DNA of 64,000 nucleotides from Ptychodera flava (taxonomy: Eukaryota; Hemichordata; Enteropneusta; Ptychoderidae), in NCBI RefSeq assembly GCF_041260155.1, contig NC_091947.1:25319615-25383614 (forward strand), written 5' to 3'. Both the position numbers and the translations under genes were made by a program. The notes beneath the pieces were generated by a model that worked only from the letters and a program-made list of their open reading frames with translations, had not been told where the DNA came from and ran no database searches. Numbering within the stretch: the stretch's first letter is position 1; each line of letters begins with the position of its first letter. This document shows positions 46,005 through 56,847 of the stretch, piece by piece.

Positions 46005-46093
46005 CGCTGTAATATTGACTTAAATAGCCACTTATGAGCCCCTGTGAGCGAGATGGTAGTTTATTTTACAAAAGTATGAATAGTGTAGAGTTT

Positions 46094-47112
46094 AGGGAGC
46101 GTTCAGTTTTTACGGCCTGGGGGGGGGGCGGCAAAATCTTGTCGCCGGTGTTCAAAAAAATATAGAACCCCCCTGCATTTTTTGTGAAAAAAGATGACCC
46201 CTCCCCATTTGTCAGACGAAAAAAATTGATACCCCCCCCCCCTGAAAAATAACCAAAACCCATATGTCAAATTTACCCGCATGGTTGGATTTGAACTCCT
46301 GTACGCGGCGCACTTTATTCGTGTAGCAGAGATGCCAGTGCACAAACTTCTCAGCCACATCCATTGAAACGTCTGTTAATTAGGACGACTGTAAGGCAAT
46401 TTTTAACTTCATTTCCATAGACAACTCATGTCTATGGACATTGTATAAAGTAAACTTTATTGGAGTGGTTCGCCAAAGGCAGCCCTCCGGTTAAGAGGGT
46501 CATGGGCCATTACGTAAAGTCAACTTTATTCTAGTGGGCCACCAAAGGTGGCACGCCGGTAAAGAGGGTCGATCATTGCTATTGCATAAAATAGACTTTA
46601 CTGGATAGGGCTGCTGAAGGCGCGCGGTCATTACCATTATTCAGTGTGTGATCCCAGGGGTCCCTCAAAAATGTTTCTAATACAAGCCGCGGCTTCAATT
46701 GGGAATTTTACGGTAAGATTGCCGTGGGGTATTACATAAAGTCAATTTATTGTAGTGGGCCGCCGCAGGCGGCCCGCGGTAAAGAGGGTCAATCATGGCC
46801 ATGGCATAAAGTAAACCTAATTGGAATGGGCCGCCAAAGGCGTCTGCCCGTTAAGAGGGTCATGGGTAATACATAATGTATATTTATTGTAGTGGGCCGC
46901 CGAAGGCGGCCCGCCGGTAAAGAGGGTCGATCATGGCCATGGCATAAAGTGAACTTTATTGTTGGTATTATGTATTTGAAAATGTGGTGACTCCCCCCCT
47001 TTCCTACCAGTGAAAAAGCGATGACCCCCCTTTGCGGATTCCAAAATTACAATGAACCCCCCCCCTGGATTTTGCCGGCCCCCCCCCGGCCATAAAAACT
47101 GAACCGGTCCCT
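46094..47112. mobile_element. GTTCAGTTTTTACGGCC element carrying a tandem array
   Basis: Inverted ends are AGGGAGCGTTCAGTTTTTAC (46094 on) and, from the right, AGGGACCGGTTCAGTTTTTA, both running into G-rich tracts and 'cggcaaaatc'. The interior (46,430-46,965) has about six units of 70-110 bp built on 'gggccgccgaaggcggcccg', 'taaagagggtcgatcatggc' and 'cataaagtaaactttattg'. No coding capacity. Confidence 0.75.
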
Positions 47113-47170
47113 TATGCTACGTTCCGACATTCTGATACGTGGATAGTCTACGTATAAGCACGTTGAGTGG

Positions 47171-49606
47171 GGTGCGGGATTGCTGGATAGCTGAATAGCC
47201 CCCTAAATAGCTAGGTAGCTAATAGCTACGTTAGCCATAAGAATAGCTTATATTTAGCTGTTTGTGGCTATTTAAGCTATTATTAATTTCCACAGGACAC
47301 TTTTAGCTGCTAATAAACGTAGTAGGTAGCTATTCAGCTAAAATAAATGATTATTATAGGGCTAGTTATAGAGCTATTCAAGCTATTAGCCGTTTTTAGC
47401 CGCTAATAGCCACTCTTAGCTTACTATTAGCTGGCTAGCAGCTACAAACTCCTGATGCCGATATGGGCTGGCTATTGAGCTATTCAAGCTATTAGCCGTT
47501 TTTAGCCGCTATTAGCTGTTATTAGCCAGCTATTATCTGGCTACCAGCTAAAAACTCCCGAGGTCGGAATGGGCTGGCTATTGAGCTATTCAAGCTATTA
47601 GCCGTTTTTAGCCGCTACTAGCTGCTCTTAGCCAGCTATTAGCTGGCTACCAGCTAACAACTCCTGAGGTCGGAATGGGCTGGCTCCCAAGGTCGGAATG
47701 GGCTGGCTATTGAGCTATCAAGCTATTAGCCGTTTTTAGCCGCTAATAGCCACTCTTAGCTAGCTATTAGCTGGCTACCAGCTAACAACTCCCGAGGTCG
47801 GAATGGGCTGGCTCCATAGGTCGGAATGGGCTGGCTATTGAGCTATTCAAGCTATTAGCCGTTTTTAGCCGCTAATAGCCACTCTTAGCTAGCTATTAGC
47901 TGGCTACCAGCTAACAACTCCCGCGGCCTGAATGGGCTGGCTATTGAGCTATTCAAGCTATTAGCCGTTTTTAGCCGCTATTAGCTGTTATTAGCCACCT
48001 ATTAGCTGGCTACCAGCTAAGCAGTGGACACGTCGGAAAAGCCTGACAACTACTTATTACAAAGGAAGTTACGAGCGTGACTTTCACTTAGGTGACCAAA
48101 GAATTAGACATCTCAAATATACTTAATAAGTATTGTAGAACCTCCATGGTAGAACCAAGAAAGTAGTATTGAGTTCTTTATTGAAGACATTTTCTTTCAT
48201 ACAAGTGTAAGTTTCTACTAACCACGGCACATGGCATTTTTTTTCTGAATTGAGAGCTAAAAGAATCACAAATTGTACGTATTGAGGATTTCATTCACGG
48301 GCATGAAAAGTTTTGTTGTAAAACGAAATGATCGGGGAATCTTGCGATTTGTAGAACCAAGAAAATATTAAGTCACTGGCTGGTTGAGCGGTAGAGTAGT
48401 TATGGTCAGTTAGTCTCTGTTTGACAAGTTTTTATGTGATTGCTTGTGTCTGGAAAAGTTTCATGTGATTAATTGTACCGTCATTCACGCAGAGGCTAAT
48501 CAAATACCTGTGACGGGTTTTGCATTGTCTTTTGTTCAAAGACTTAATAAATATGCATGCCAGTTTGCAGCTGAACACAAAAATTGTTTGTAGAAGACTT
48601 CCCACAACTGACAAGTACTAGGAAGATACACAAGCGTTTGGACGATAAGCTGTTGTTTTGGCTTGGCCTCTGTATTAAATGAACGATGTGCGAGAATATG
48701 GGTAGAACCAAGAAAGTAATATAAAATGTTCGGTTACTTCAGAAATACCTAAATTGCATTGTGCATTTCTTGTCGAGCGGGGCTCTACGGAGGAAATGGT
48801 GAATGTGATAATTTTGTTCATTGTCTTTTAAGTTATAAGCGAGGGGTAGAATCACGTCAAAAGATCACGCTGTACATGAGAATTGGTAATGTTTATGCCC
48901 ACTTTACAGGTTTTAACAGATACTAATCCCGGCGACAACATGAATGACTGATTACACAGGTTCTAAATCAGGCAAAGAACTGCGACCAGTAAGTTCATGT
49001 GGAAAAGCGGAAGCGCAGTTGCGAGATCGCTAAGATCGGCAGTGGGAATAATTGGTGTAAATAAGAAAGATATCGACAAACAGGTGCTGCATTGCAAGAG
49101 TAATCGCACCGTAAGACATTGCAAGAGTAATCGCACCGTAAGACATTGGAAGACTTCTCGAGTTTAAAAGTTCGGAAGCAAATGTTGAAAATATAGGCCT
49201 ACACGTACGAATTGTATGTCACCTCATTCGGCGTGTTAATGATGAGAGTATAAGTTTCCAGGCAAGGCAATAATTAATACAGGAAAACATGACAGTGATT
49301 TTGCATGAATATGATTGATGAGAAAATAGCTGATAGCTAGCTAATAGCCAGCTAACATTGGCTAATAGCGGCTAAAAACGGCTATTAGCTTGAATAGCTG
49401 AATAGCCAAGGATTTTGGTATCATAGCAGAATAGCTGAATAGCTGCTCAACAACCCCGAAGCAGCTATTAAGTTTCCGTCATTAGTCCCAAACATAATAG
49501 CTGAATAGCCGCTAATTATTCCTTGAGTCATTGCTGTACACTCTTAGCTAAATAGCTGCTAAATATGTCAAAGCTGGCTATTTTGGCTATCCAGCAATCC
49601 CGCACC
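47171..49606. mobile_element. GCTA-rich foldback element FB1
   Basis: Perfect inverted ends of at least 20 bp: GGTGCGGGATTGCTGGATAG at 47171 and its complement ending at 49606. Just inside are GCTA/TAGC-rich tandem arrays in opposite orientation: about six units of 100-125 bp at 47,210-48,020 and a shorter array at 49,320-49,590. The middle (48,020-49,320) is unique AT-rich sequence without a recognisable gene. AGCACGTTG lies outside both ends (47157-47165 and 49613-49621), 5-6 bases away, perhaps a displaced target duplication. Foldback (FB/Galileo-like) architecture; transposase source unknown. Confidence 0.75.
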
Positions 49607-49708
49607 TTTATGAGCACGTTGGTACGTAGCCTATACGTAGCATAAACTCTTCACTCTTCATGCTATTACTGTAAAACTCTCCAGTTTCCATCACGCTTGT
49701 GTGTGTAC

Positions 49709-49820
49709 TGTGGAAGACGGTCACGACATGCGACATGCGAGTTTTTTTTTTAACTGCGACCTGGGAGTTCTTAAACTGCGACATGCGAGTTCTTAAACTG
49801 CGACATGCGAGTTGCAAAAC
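49709..49820 (+). repeat. Short relative of the FB2 end
   Basis: Begins 'ctgtggaagacggtcacgac', like the FB2 end at 49958, then has three copies of 'aactgcgac-tg-gagtt' (period about 25). Probably a solo or degraded end of the same family. Confidence 0.5.
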
Positions 49821-49864
49821 TAATATGGCGTTTGCATACATGTCATTTCGTTCTCCTCCTAACG

Positions 49865-49957
49865 ATGGATTACAGAGGTAGAGACGAGCTTATTTCTGCA
49901 TACTTCTACAATGGATACACCCTGGGAGAAATAGCGGCCACGTTAGGACTCCGACAT
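49865..49957 (+). pseudogene. Helix-turn-helix fragment of an integrase-domain protein family, cut by FB2
   Basis: The short frame MDYRGRDELISAYFYNGYTL followed by GEIAATLGLRH resembles the N-terminal helix-turn-helix of an animal family of DDE-integrase-domain proteins of the 'YFxxGxxxxEIxxxLxxxHG' type (from memory). It breaks off exactly at the left end of FB2. Only the N-terminal piece is identified. Confidence 0.45.
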
Positions 49958-50018
49958 GTATGGAAGACCGGTCACGACCTGCGACATACGACCTGCGTTT
50001 TAAAGTAGGATCTGCGAC

Positions 50019-50047
50019 CTAACCCTAACCCTAACCCTAACCCCTAA
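50019..50047 (+). repeat. Interstitial telomere-type repeat, left
   Basis: About four CCCTAA units directly inside the FB2 left end, reading CCCTAA on the + strand. Confidence 0.9.
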
Positions 50048-50160
50048 CGCTAACTAACCTTAGTTATGCCGTTACAATTTTTCCCTCCCTTGACCTAATC
50101 TCCAGGGTTGAGAAAGAAGTAAGGCTTTTTACCAGAGAAAACCTAACCCCTAACGGGTCC

Positions 50161-52240
50161 GTGAAGTTTGTTACTTATTCCTTTTTCCTTATTCCTTATT
50201 CGAACGTGAAGTTTGTTCCTTATTCCTTTTTCCTTATTCCTTATTCGAACGTGAAGTTTGTTACTTATTCCTTTTTCCTTATTCCTTATTCGAACGTGAA
50301 GTTTGTTCCTTATTCCTTTTTCCTTATTCCTTATTCGAACGTGAAGTTTGTTCCTTATTCCTTTTTCCTTATTCCTTATTCGAACGTGAAGTTTGTTCCT
50401 TATTCCTTTTTCCTTATTCCTTATTCGAACGTGAAGTTTGTTCCTTATTCCTTTTTCCTTATTCCTTATTCGAACGTGAAGTTTGTTCCTTATTCCTTTT
50501 TCCTTATTCCTTATTCGAACGTGAAGTTTGTTCCTTATTCCTTTTTCCTTATTCCTTATTCGTTACTTATTCCTTTTTCCTTATTCCTTATTCCTTTTTC
50601 CTTATTCCTTATTCGAACGTGAAGTTTGTTACTTATTCCTTATTGGTTATTCCTTATTCAAAATGTGAAGTATGTTAGTTATTAGTCCCAACGGACACCG
50701 TGCGTGCGTGCGTGTGTCCGTCCGTCTGTCAATGCGTGCGTCCATCCGTCTGTCTGTCCGTTCACGCAGATATCTGAGAGATGTCAAAAGCGATTTCATT
50801 CAAGTCTGTTACTTATTCCTTTTTCCTTATTCCTTATTCGAACGTGAAGTTTGTTCCTTATTCCTTTTTCCTTATTCCTTATTCGTTACTTATTCCTTTT
50901 TCCTTATTCCTTATTTGTTACTTATTCCTTTTTCCTTATTCCTTATTCGTTACTTATTCCTTTTTCCTTATTCCTTATTCGTTACTTATTCCTTTTTCCT
51001 TATTCCTTATTCGTTACTTATTCCTTTTTCCTTATTCCTTATTCGTTACTTATTCCTTTTTCCTTATTCCTTATTCGAAGTTTGTTACTTATTCCTTTTT
51101 CCTTATTCCTTATTCGAACGTGAATTTTGTTCCTTATTCCTTTTTCCTTATTCGTTACTTATTCCTTTTTCCTTATTCCTTATTCGTTACTTATTCCTTT
51201 TTCCTTATTCCTTATTCGTTACTTATTCCTTTTTCCTTATTCCTTATTCGTTACTTATTCCTTTTTCCTTTTTCCTTATTCCTTATTCGTTACTTATTCC
51301 TTTTTCCTTATTCCTTATTCGTTATTTATTCCTTTTCCTTATTCCTTATTCGAAGTTTGTTACTTATTCCTTTTTCCTTATTCCTTATTCGAACGTGAAG
51401 TTTGTTACTTATTCCTTATTGGTTATTCCTTATTCAAAATGTGAAGTATGTTAGTTATTAGTCCCAACGGACACCGTGCGTGCGTGCGTGTGTCCGTCCG
51501 TCTGTCAATGCGTGCGTCCATCCGTCTGTCTGTCCGTTCACGCAGATATCTGAGAGATGTCAAAAGCGATTTCATTCAAGTCTGTTACTTATTCCTTTTT
51601 CCTTATTCCTTATTCGAACGTGAAGTTTGTTCCTTATTCCTTTTTCCTTATTCCTTATTCGAACGTGAAGTTTGTTCCTTATTCCTTATTACTTATCTTT
51701 ATTCAAAATGTGAAGTTTGTTAGTTATTCCTTATTCCTTATTCCTTATTCCTTATTCGTCACTTATTCCTTTTTCCTTTTTCCTTATTCGTCACTTATTC
51801 TTTTTCCTTATTCCTTATTCGTTACTTAACTTTTTGACTTATTTCTTATTCGAAATCTGAAGTTTTTTACTTATTCCCTATTCGAAATCTGAAGTGTGTG
51901 ACTTATTCCTTATTCCTTATTCCTTTTTCGAAGTTTGTTACTTATTCCTTTTTCCTTTTTCCTTATTCGAAGTTTTTCCTTATTCCTTATTCGAAGTCTG
52001 TTACTTATTCCTTTTCCTTATTCCTTTTTCGAAATCTTAAGTTTTTTACTTATTCCTTTTCCCTTATTCCTTGTTCGAAGTCTGTTACTTATTCCTTTTT
52101 CCTTATTCCTTATTCGAAATCTAAAGTTTTTTACTTATTCCCTATTCGAAATCTGAAGTTTGTGACTTATTCCTTATTCACAACCTGAACTTTTTTACTT
52201 ATTCCTTACTCGAAATCTGAAGTTTTTCACTTATTCAAAT
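50161..52240 (+). repeat. 45-bp minisatellite with 776-bp higher-order repeat
   Basis: Nine near-identical 45-bp units lie at 50,161-50,565. Beyond that, shortened units ('ttcgttacttattccttttt' type) alternate. A block with 'gttagttattagtcccaacg' and GTCCGTCC tracts occurs at 50,672 and again, almost identical, at 51,448, giving a 776-bp higher-order period. Because 45 is divisible by three and stops are absent, all forward frames stay open (15-residue repeats such as VKFVPYSFFLIPYSN). I read this as satellite DNA, not protein. Confidence 0.9.
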
Positions 52241-52623
52241 CTGAAGATTGTGACGTTCGTGAAGTGCATGCAAGCAGGTAGGTATTCGGTCGTCCATCTG
52301 TGCCAGAAGTGTTGATGTATAAATTTTGCAAGATATCTGGCGCGTTTTTTTATTGTTGCCCGGTACCGATCATGTGCAATCGTAGGTGCTGTCCTTTCAT
52401 CCATGTCGATCAGTTCATAAGTATTGAAAACCGCTTGTGACCTTTGCCGCTCTCTGTGATATCACGTTTAAATGCCCATACCATAGAATCAGTCGCCGAC
52501 AGCGGCATCGGTTTCAATGCACACGCCGTTGTGGACCTTCGCTCATCATCGCCAGAACGCATGCAAGCGCATGTGCATATGAGTCCCGCTGGGTGGTCAA
52601 ACAGCCAAGTTAATAACGAAGCT

Positions 52624-52875
52624 TAACTTATAAGTTCATCTAGGCTGAAGCGAGTGCAGCCCAAAACTTTCTCCAAAATCCAACCACCAAACCATGTAGT
52701 TCCTTTGGGAATAAAATTCCTTTCGACGCCAATATTGTTCATGTATTCTGTTTCTTCTTGTGTTTTTAGAAGTTTATTGATTTCTTCAGAAGCGGAGAGA
52801 TATGTTGACGCGTTATCCGATATTACTTGGATCGATTGTAACTCGTGTTTCCCCGTGGTATTAGAATTGGAACTT
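52624..52875 (-). mobile_element. BEL/Pao-type integrase fragment (fossil)
   Basis: On the minus strand about 80 codons resemble the catalytic core of a BEL/Pao LTR-retrotransposon integrase: VISDNASTYLSA (second catalytic Asp block) and, at the expected distance, FIPKGTTWFGGW (the FxPxxxxxxGG block). No terminal repeats, reverse transcriptase or protease are nearby. It is a broken fragment, clearly old, lying in the unique centre of FB2. Confidence 0.7.
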
Positions 52876-52914
52876 TTGTCTCGTAGCTGACAGTAAAGCC
52901 ATGTTGTAAGTTCA

Positions 52915-53295
52915 GGTTGTGAATAAGGAATAAGTCACAAGCTTCAGATTTCGAAAAGGGAATAAGTAAAAAACTTAAGATTTCGCATAAGGAATAAGGA
53001 AAAAGGAATAAGTAACAAACTTCGAATAAGGAAAAAGGAAAAAGGAATAAGTAACAAACTTCGAATAAGGAAAAAGGAAAAAGGAATAAGTAACGAATAA
53101 GGATTAAGGAAAAAGGAATAAGTAACAAACTTCGAAAAAGGAAAAAGGAAAAAGGAATAAGTAACGAATAAGGAATAAGGAGAAAGGAATAAGTAACAAA
53201 CTTAAGATTTCGAAAACGGAATAAGGAAAAAGGAATAAGTAACAAACTTCACATTTTGAATAAGGAATAAGGAAAAAGGAATAAGTAACAAACTT
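52915..53295 (-). repeat. Right-arm minisatellite of FB2 (inverted)
   Basis: Repeats of 'ggaataaggaaaaaggaata' and 'agtaacaaacttcgaataag' are the reverse complement of the left array, in shorter and more varied units. Confidence 0.9.
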
Positions 53296-53304
53296 CCCAG
53301 ACCT

Positions 53305-53338
53305 ACCCCTAACCCTAACCCTAACCCTGACCCTAACC
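53305..53338 (+). repeat. Interstitial telomere-type repeat, right
   Basis: About five CCCTAA units (one CCCTGA) just inside the FB2 right end. They read CCCTAA on the + strand, the same as the left block, so they are direct, not inverted, copies. Confidence 0.9.
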
Positions 53339-53622
53339 GCAGATCGCAGTTTTAAAAACTCGCATGTCGCGACCGGTCTTCCATACTGTACGGCCCGTGA
53401 TCACTACTCTTCTGATATGGCAGTCATAGAGCGGCGCGACGTCGTAGCTACTCATTGAGTGAGTTTCGAATATCTGCGAAAATATGTTCGGGTTTTACAT
53501 TGACTGTGGTTTTTACATAACGTGTACACCAAATGAAGAAAACAAAAGGTTCAGCAAAAATTACGTTTGAGGGCGTCTGATAGAAAATATATATTCACTC
53601 TGTTACTACTTCAGTTATCAGA

Positions 53623-53694
53623 GGCTCGTTGGTCTAGGGGCATGATTCCTGCTTTGGGTGCAGGAGGTCCCGGGTTCAAATCCCGGACGAGCCC
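53623..53694 (+). tRNA. tRNA-Pro: tRNA-Pro (anticodon UGG)
   Basis: 72 nt with all four arms. Acceptor stem GGCTCGT / ACGAGCC with discriminator C; anticodon stem CCTGC/GCAGG with loop TTTGGGT (anticodon TGG at 53655-53657); T arm CCGGG-TTCAAAT-CCCGG. The internal A box (TGGTCTAGGGG) and B box (GGTTCAAATCC) are intact, and a TTTT terminator follows at 53703-53706. Nearly identical to vertebrate tRNA-Pro as I remember it. No intron. It looks functional, although it lies next to foldback DNA. Confidence 0.96.
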
Positions 53695-53702
53695 CTCTGC
53701 TC

Positions 53703-53706
53703 TTTT
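53703..53706 (+). terminator. RNA polymerase III T-run terminator of tRNA-Pro
   Basis: TTTT nine bases after the tRNA 3' end, the standard pol III stop signal. Confidence 0.8.
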
Positions 53707-53743
53707 GCTCCCCGCTAACGTATTTTTAGTCAGTAAACTTCAC

Positions 53744-53767
53744 CACGGACCCTGCGGAGGGACCGTG
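53744..53767. mobile_element. 24-bp palindromic micro-insertion, sister of 11263-11291
   Basis: CACGGACCCT-GCGG-AGGGACCGTG, the same ends as the 29-bp insert at 11,263 with one mismatch. Flanked by ACTTCAC (53737-53743) and ACTTTAC (53768-53774), a 7-bp direct repeat with one difference. It lies 50 bp downstream of the tRNA. Confidence 0.6.
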
Positions 53768-53774
53768 ACTTTAC

Positions 53775-55217
53775 CACGTATGTGTGAGGTTGTGCAGGTC
53801 TTCATGGTCGCTGTAACGTAACAAAGACCTATGTAGGGTCTATATTTTAAAACCTTTGCACCATTAGGCAGGGCCCAGGTGGAGTTGATATTTGGAAGTA
53901 CCTTGAAGCATGACGTCTGACTTCTGAAATTATCAAAGACTGTCCCCATACTCAAATATTTTTGGAATCACCCTAAAATACTTGTCCCAAAAATATGCAA
54001 ATTATGGTCATGTGACCTCATTAAATATTCAAAATGACCACCAATATATAAACTTTTTTTTTTATTTTTTCAAGATATTTGTTTATTTTCATAAAAATTC
54101 CTCATTTCATCACCTAACCATTGCTTTCTGTCAAATCAGCATAGACAGCACGGCTCGTAGGCTAAAATTATTGCAGCTACACCATGCCACGCAGAGCTAT
54201 AGAAGCTAGAAGCAACAACCTCGTTGAAAGAAATCTTCACAGGTATCTTGTTACAGGTATGCAGGGCCTTAAGAGGGCTGGGCCATGGTATTCTTCGGTG
54301 GGGGATCTTAGATGATAGACACTTGAGTGTTATTTTTTCTCTCCTGCTTCATCCTGGAATTGGTTTTTTTTAACCGTGTGAATACTGGCATATTTTTATT
54401 TTCACGTCCACTCACAGAGGAATCTCTTGTTTTTCGTGCGCATGCCAATATGCCAATATGAAATGCCAATATATGCTGTTCTTTTTTGTTAAGATGCTTT
54501 CTTCATATTACGTGACAAATCTAAATAAGGAAAAAAATGTAAAGCAGCACACAGTTTAGGCCTACATGGGACTATTTAAGAATGCTGGAAAGTTGGAAAG
54601 AAAATAGAAGCATCCTTTACTACAGCAAAATTACTGATGGAGACAAGAAGTCAATGAGGTCTCCACTCAAACTGTCAGTGATTAAATTTGTTCTAGGTAG
54701 CAGGCTAAAAGCATATGGCACAACCGACCAAGGATTTGAAAGACTGCGAATGCATAGAGGTTGTGGAATACTGACATGAAACAATTATTCAAGTTTGTTG
54801 GGGTGGTCCCATCTTCCCAAGGGCAAAAAATTGAACATACATACTGATACAAGGCAGAACAGAATGCAATGAAACATGACAGTCCAAGCTAGGAACCTCT
54901 GACAATTTTGCACCTTAGATCTAGTAACTCTTCCATGTTCAATTTTAGTACAAAGACTTTTCATAAATTGTGGCGCAAGATTATTTCATCATTTAAAAAC
55001 CATACACATATTCCTATAAATTTTTCTGTCTGGTAGTAGGCCCTCTATTGTTCAGGGTCGACCCCTAGTTTTGACACAAAATGGTACAGCGGAGATCGGA
55101 ACACCGTCAAAGCTGAGCTCCGCATGTGGTAGAGCTCGAGTCTTGTATTTGCACATCCGCGCTTCATAGTATTTTGTTCAGGCTCATACTACTCTGTAAC
55201 AGGGATTGGAATATTAA
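53775..55217. other. Non-coding stretch between tRNA-Pro and a GCTGCGTTCACAA element
   Basis: AT-rich, no recognisable gene, and no clear repeat ends. Short frames (for example 54582-54779) lack protein-like features I can name. Confidence 0.35.
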
Positions 55218-56847
55218 GGCTGCATTCACAAAAAACGGTTAGGGGGGGGCTGGAGGAATTCAGGGGGGGGATTCGAAAATTTTTGGGGTAGTGGAGGGGG
55301 GGGGACTTGAAAATTTTGCTCTACCTGTAGGGGGGGGACTTGAAAATTTTTGGGTCCCTTTTGAGTTTTACATTTTCCAATTCCAAGTTTTTGTAGGTAA
55401 TTCAATGAAAAATGAATACCATTTTTTATGTCATCAAAATGTTGTAATGTTAGTAATAATTTAACAAACTCTAGAACCATTTGTCACATTTCATGACTTT
55501 TATCTCGAAAAAATCTTAACGTGTTATTTGTCGTAAAAACAAACTTGAGCCTCGTAACAGGGCAGAAGCTGCAACTGTTAATGATTTCTGCAATATTTCT
55601 ATGCAATATAACAACTACAGTTTCTTGCTATCTCCCTACAGCATGCTCAAACACACAATATTTAGTTTGTCGACAAAGCCTGTATATATAAATATGTATT
55701 TGGTGATAATTTAATTGGAGTCCAGACTGACAGTCAGTTGTCAGTGATACAAATGCATGGTACACATACATAGGCTGTGATAGCAAGCTGAATACTGGAC
55801 AATTCAACATGCTGTAGGGAGTAGAACAAGAACGCAGTTGTAAAACTGAACAAAAATATTGCCAAAATTATCAAAGTTAATACAGCTACTGCCTACGGGT
55901 AGTGTCACTATCAGATACTACCATGCTACTGCAGTGTCACTGTCACTACATACCTGAACAGTGACAGAGACAGCTCTGACTCTGATGTACATGGTAGTTG
56001 AAGAAGAGTTTTGGTCAAATGACACTCATGACAGTGAAACTCACTTGTACACAAGATCAGGCCAGAGAGCAACACATGGAAGAAAACATAGAAATGTTTG
56101 AATTCTTGCATATGAGAATAATCAAATATTAAAGAAAAAAGATGGGGTCACCATGCTTGATTTTCTAAATTTTCACACTCTTATTATAAAATGATACAGA
56201 AGTAAAACTTTGAATAGTAAAGACTAAAAGAAAAAATATGTGACCAAATGGAATTATTATTTTTTAACCAAATTTGCAATTATCACACCCAAAATTTCAG
56301 AGATTAAAACATTTATTTGATGGAATATTTTAACCTTCCGGTATTGTCAATTTTGAGTAGCATCTAATTCATATAGGTCTTGTAGTTTTGAAACAATTTT
56401 TTGGTAGGTCACTGTGCAATACGGCAATTAGCCAGAATTCACAATTTTCCTACTCTCTCATGATTGCATTTTGTGTGCTCTTCAACAGGAGCAATTGACC
56501 TGGCCAGAGTTGGATTAATTCAAGTTGGCTTTTAGACCAATAAATCTAAAAAATTAACTGATGCATTTAAAGAACTTGCCTTGGGAATATGACTATACAA
56601 AGTGCTAATACAGGTAGTGTTGAACACCTGTGAGCAGAACGGCGCAATACATGTTTATTTTTTCTGCGCTCACATCCTTTACAAATATGCGGGCCTGTGA
56701 TAGTTGGGGGGGGACTTGAAAAAATTTGACCATACAGAGGGGGGCATTTGAAAATTTTTTAGGGTATTTAGGGGGGATCTGAAAAAAAAATAAGATTTCA
56801 ATCGAGATTCCTCCAGCCCCCGTAATCGTTATTTGTGAACGCAGCTA
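55218..56847. mobile_element. GCTGCGTTCACAA element, copy 2 (full length)
   Basis: Inverted ends are GGCTGCATTCACAAAAAACG at 55218 and, from the right, AGCTGCGTTCACAAATAACG, each followed by G-rich tracts and 'ctggagga'. Several 'gggggggacttgaaaatttt' units follow inside each end. About 1.63 kb with no coding capacity. Copy 1 at 43,958 is shorter and reversed. Class unknown. Confidence 0.8.

Larger units (their letters stand above)
49958..53386. mobile_element. TTATTCC-repeat foldback element FB2
   Basis: Inverted ends: GTATGGAAGACCGGTCACGA at 49958 and, from the right, GTATGGAAGACCGGTCGCGA ending at 53386; similarity runs about 60 bp to 'atctgcg'. Inside are arrays of a 45-bp unit ('cctttttccttattccttat' plus 'cgaacgtgaagtttgtt') at 50,161-52,240 and, in opposite orientation, 52,915-53,295. 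A 660-bp centre holds a retroelement integrase fossil. No evident target duplication. Foldback-type; no transposase inside. Confidence 0.75.

Noticed and set aside
49981-50047. A chromosome end, judged from the CCCTAA repeats
   Set aside because: Only about four units and ordinary sequence on both sides; the repeats are internal to a foldback element.
50161-50565. Regular 45-bp repeats resembling a CRISPR array
   Set aside because: No unique spacers: the repeats are contiguous, and the DNA is clearly animal.
50161-51723. Long open frames of 90-260 codons encoding YSFFLIPYS-type repeats
   Set aside because: They come from the 45-bp minisatellite, are open in several frames at once and show no start, splice or composition evidence of a gene.
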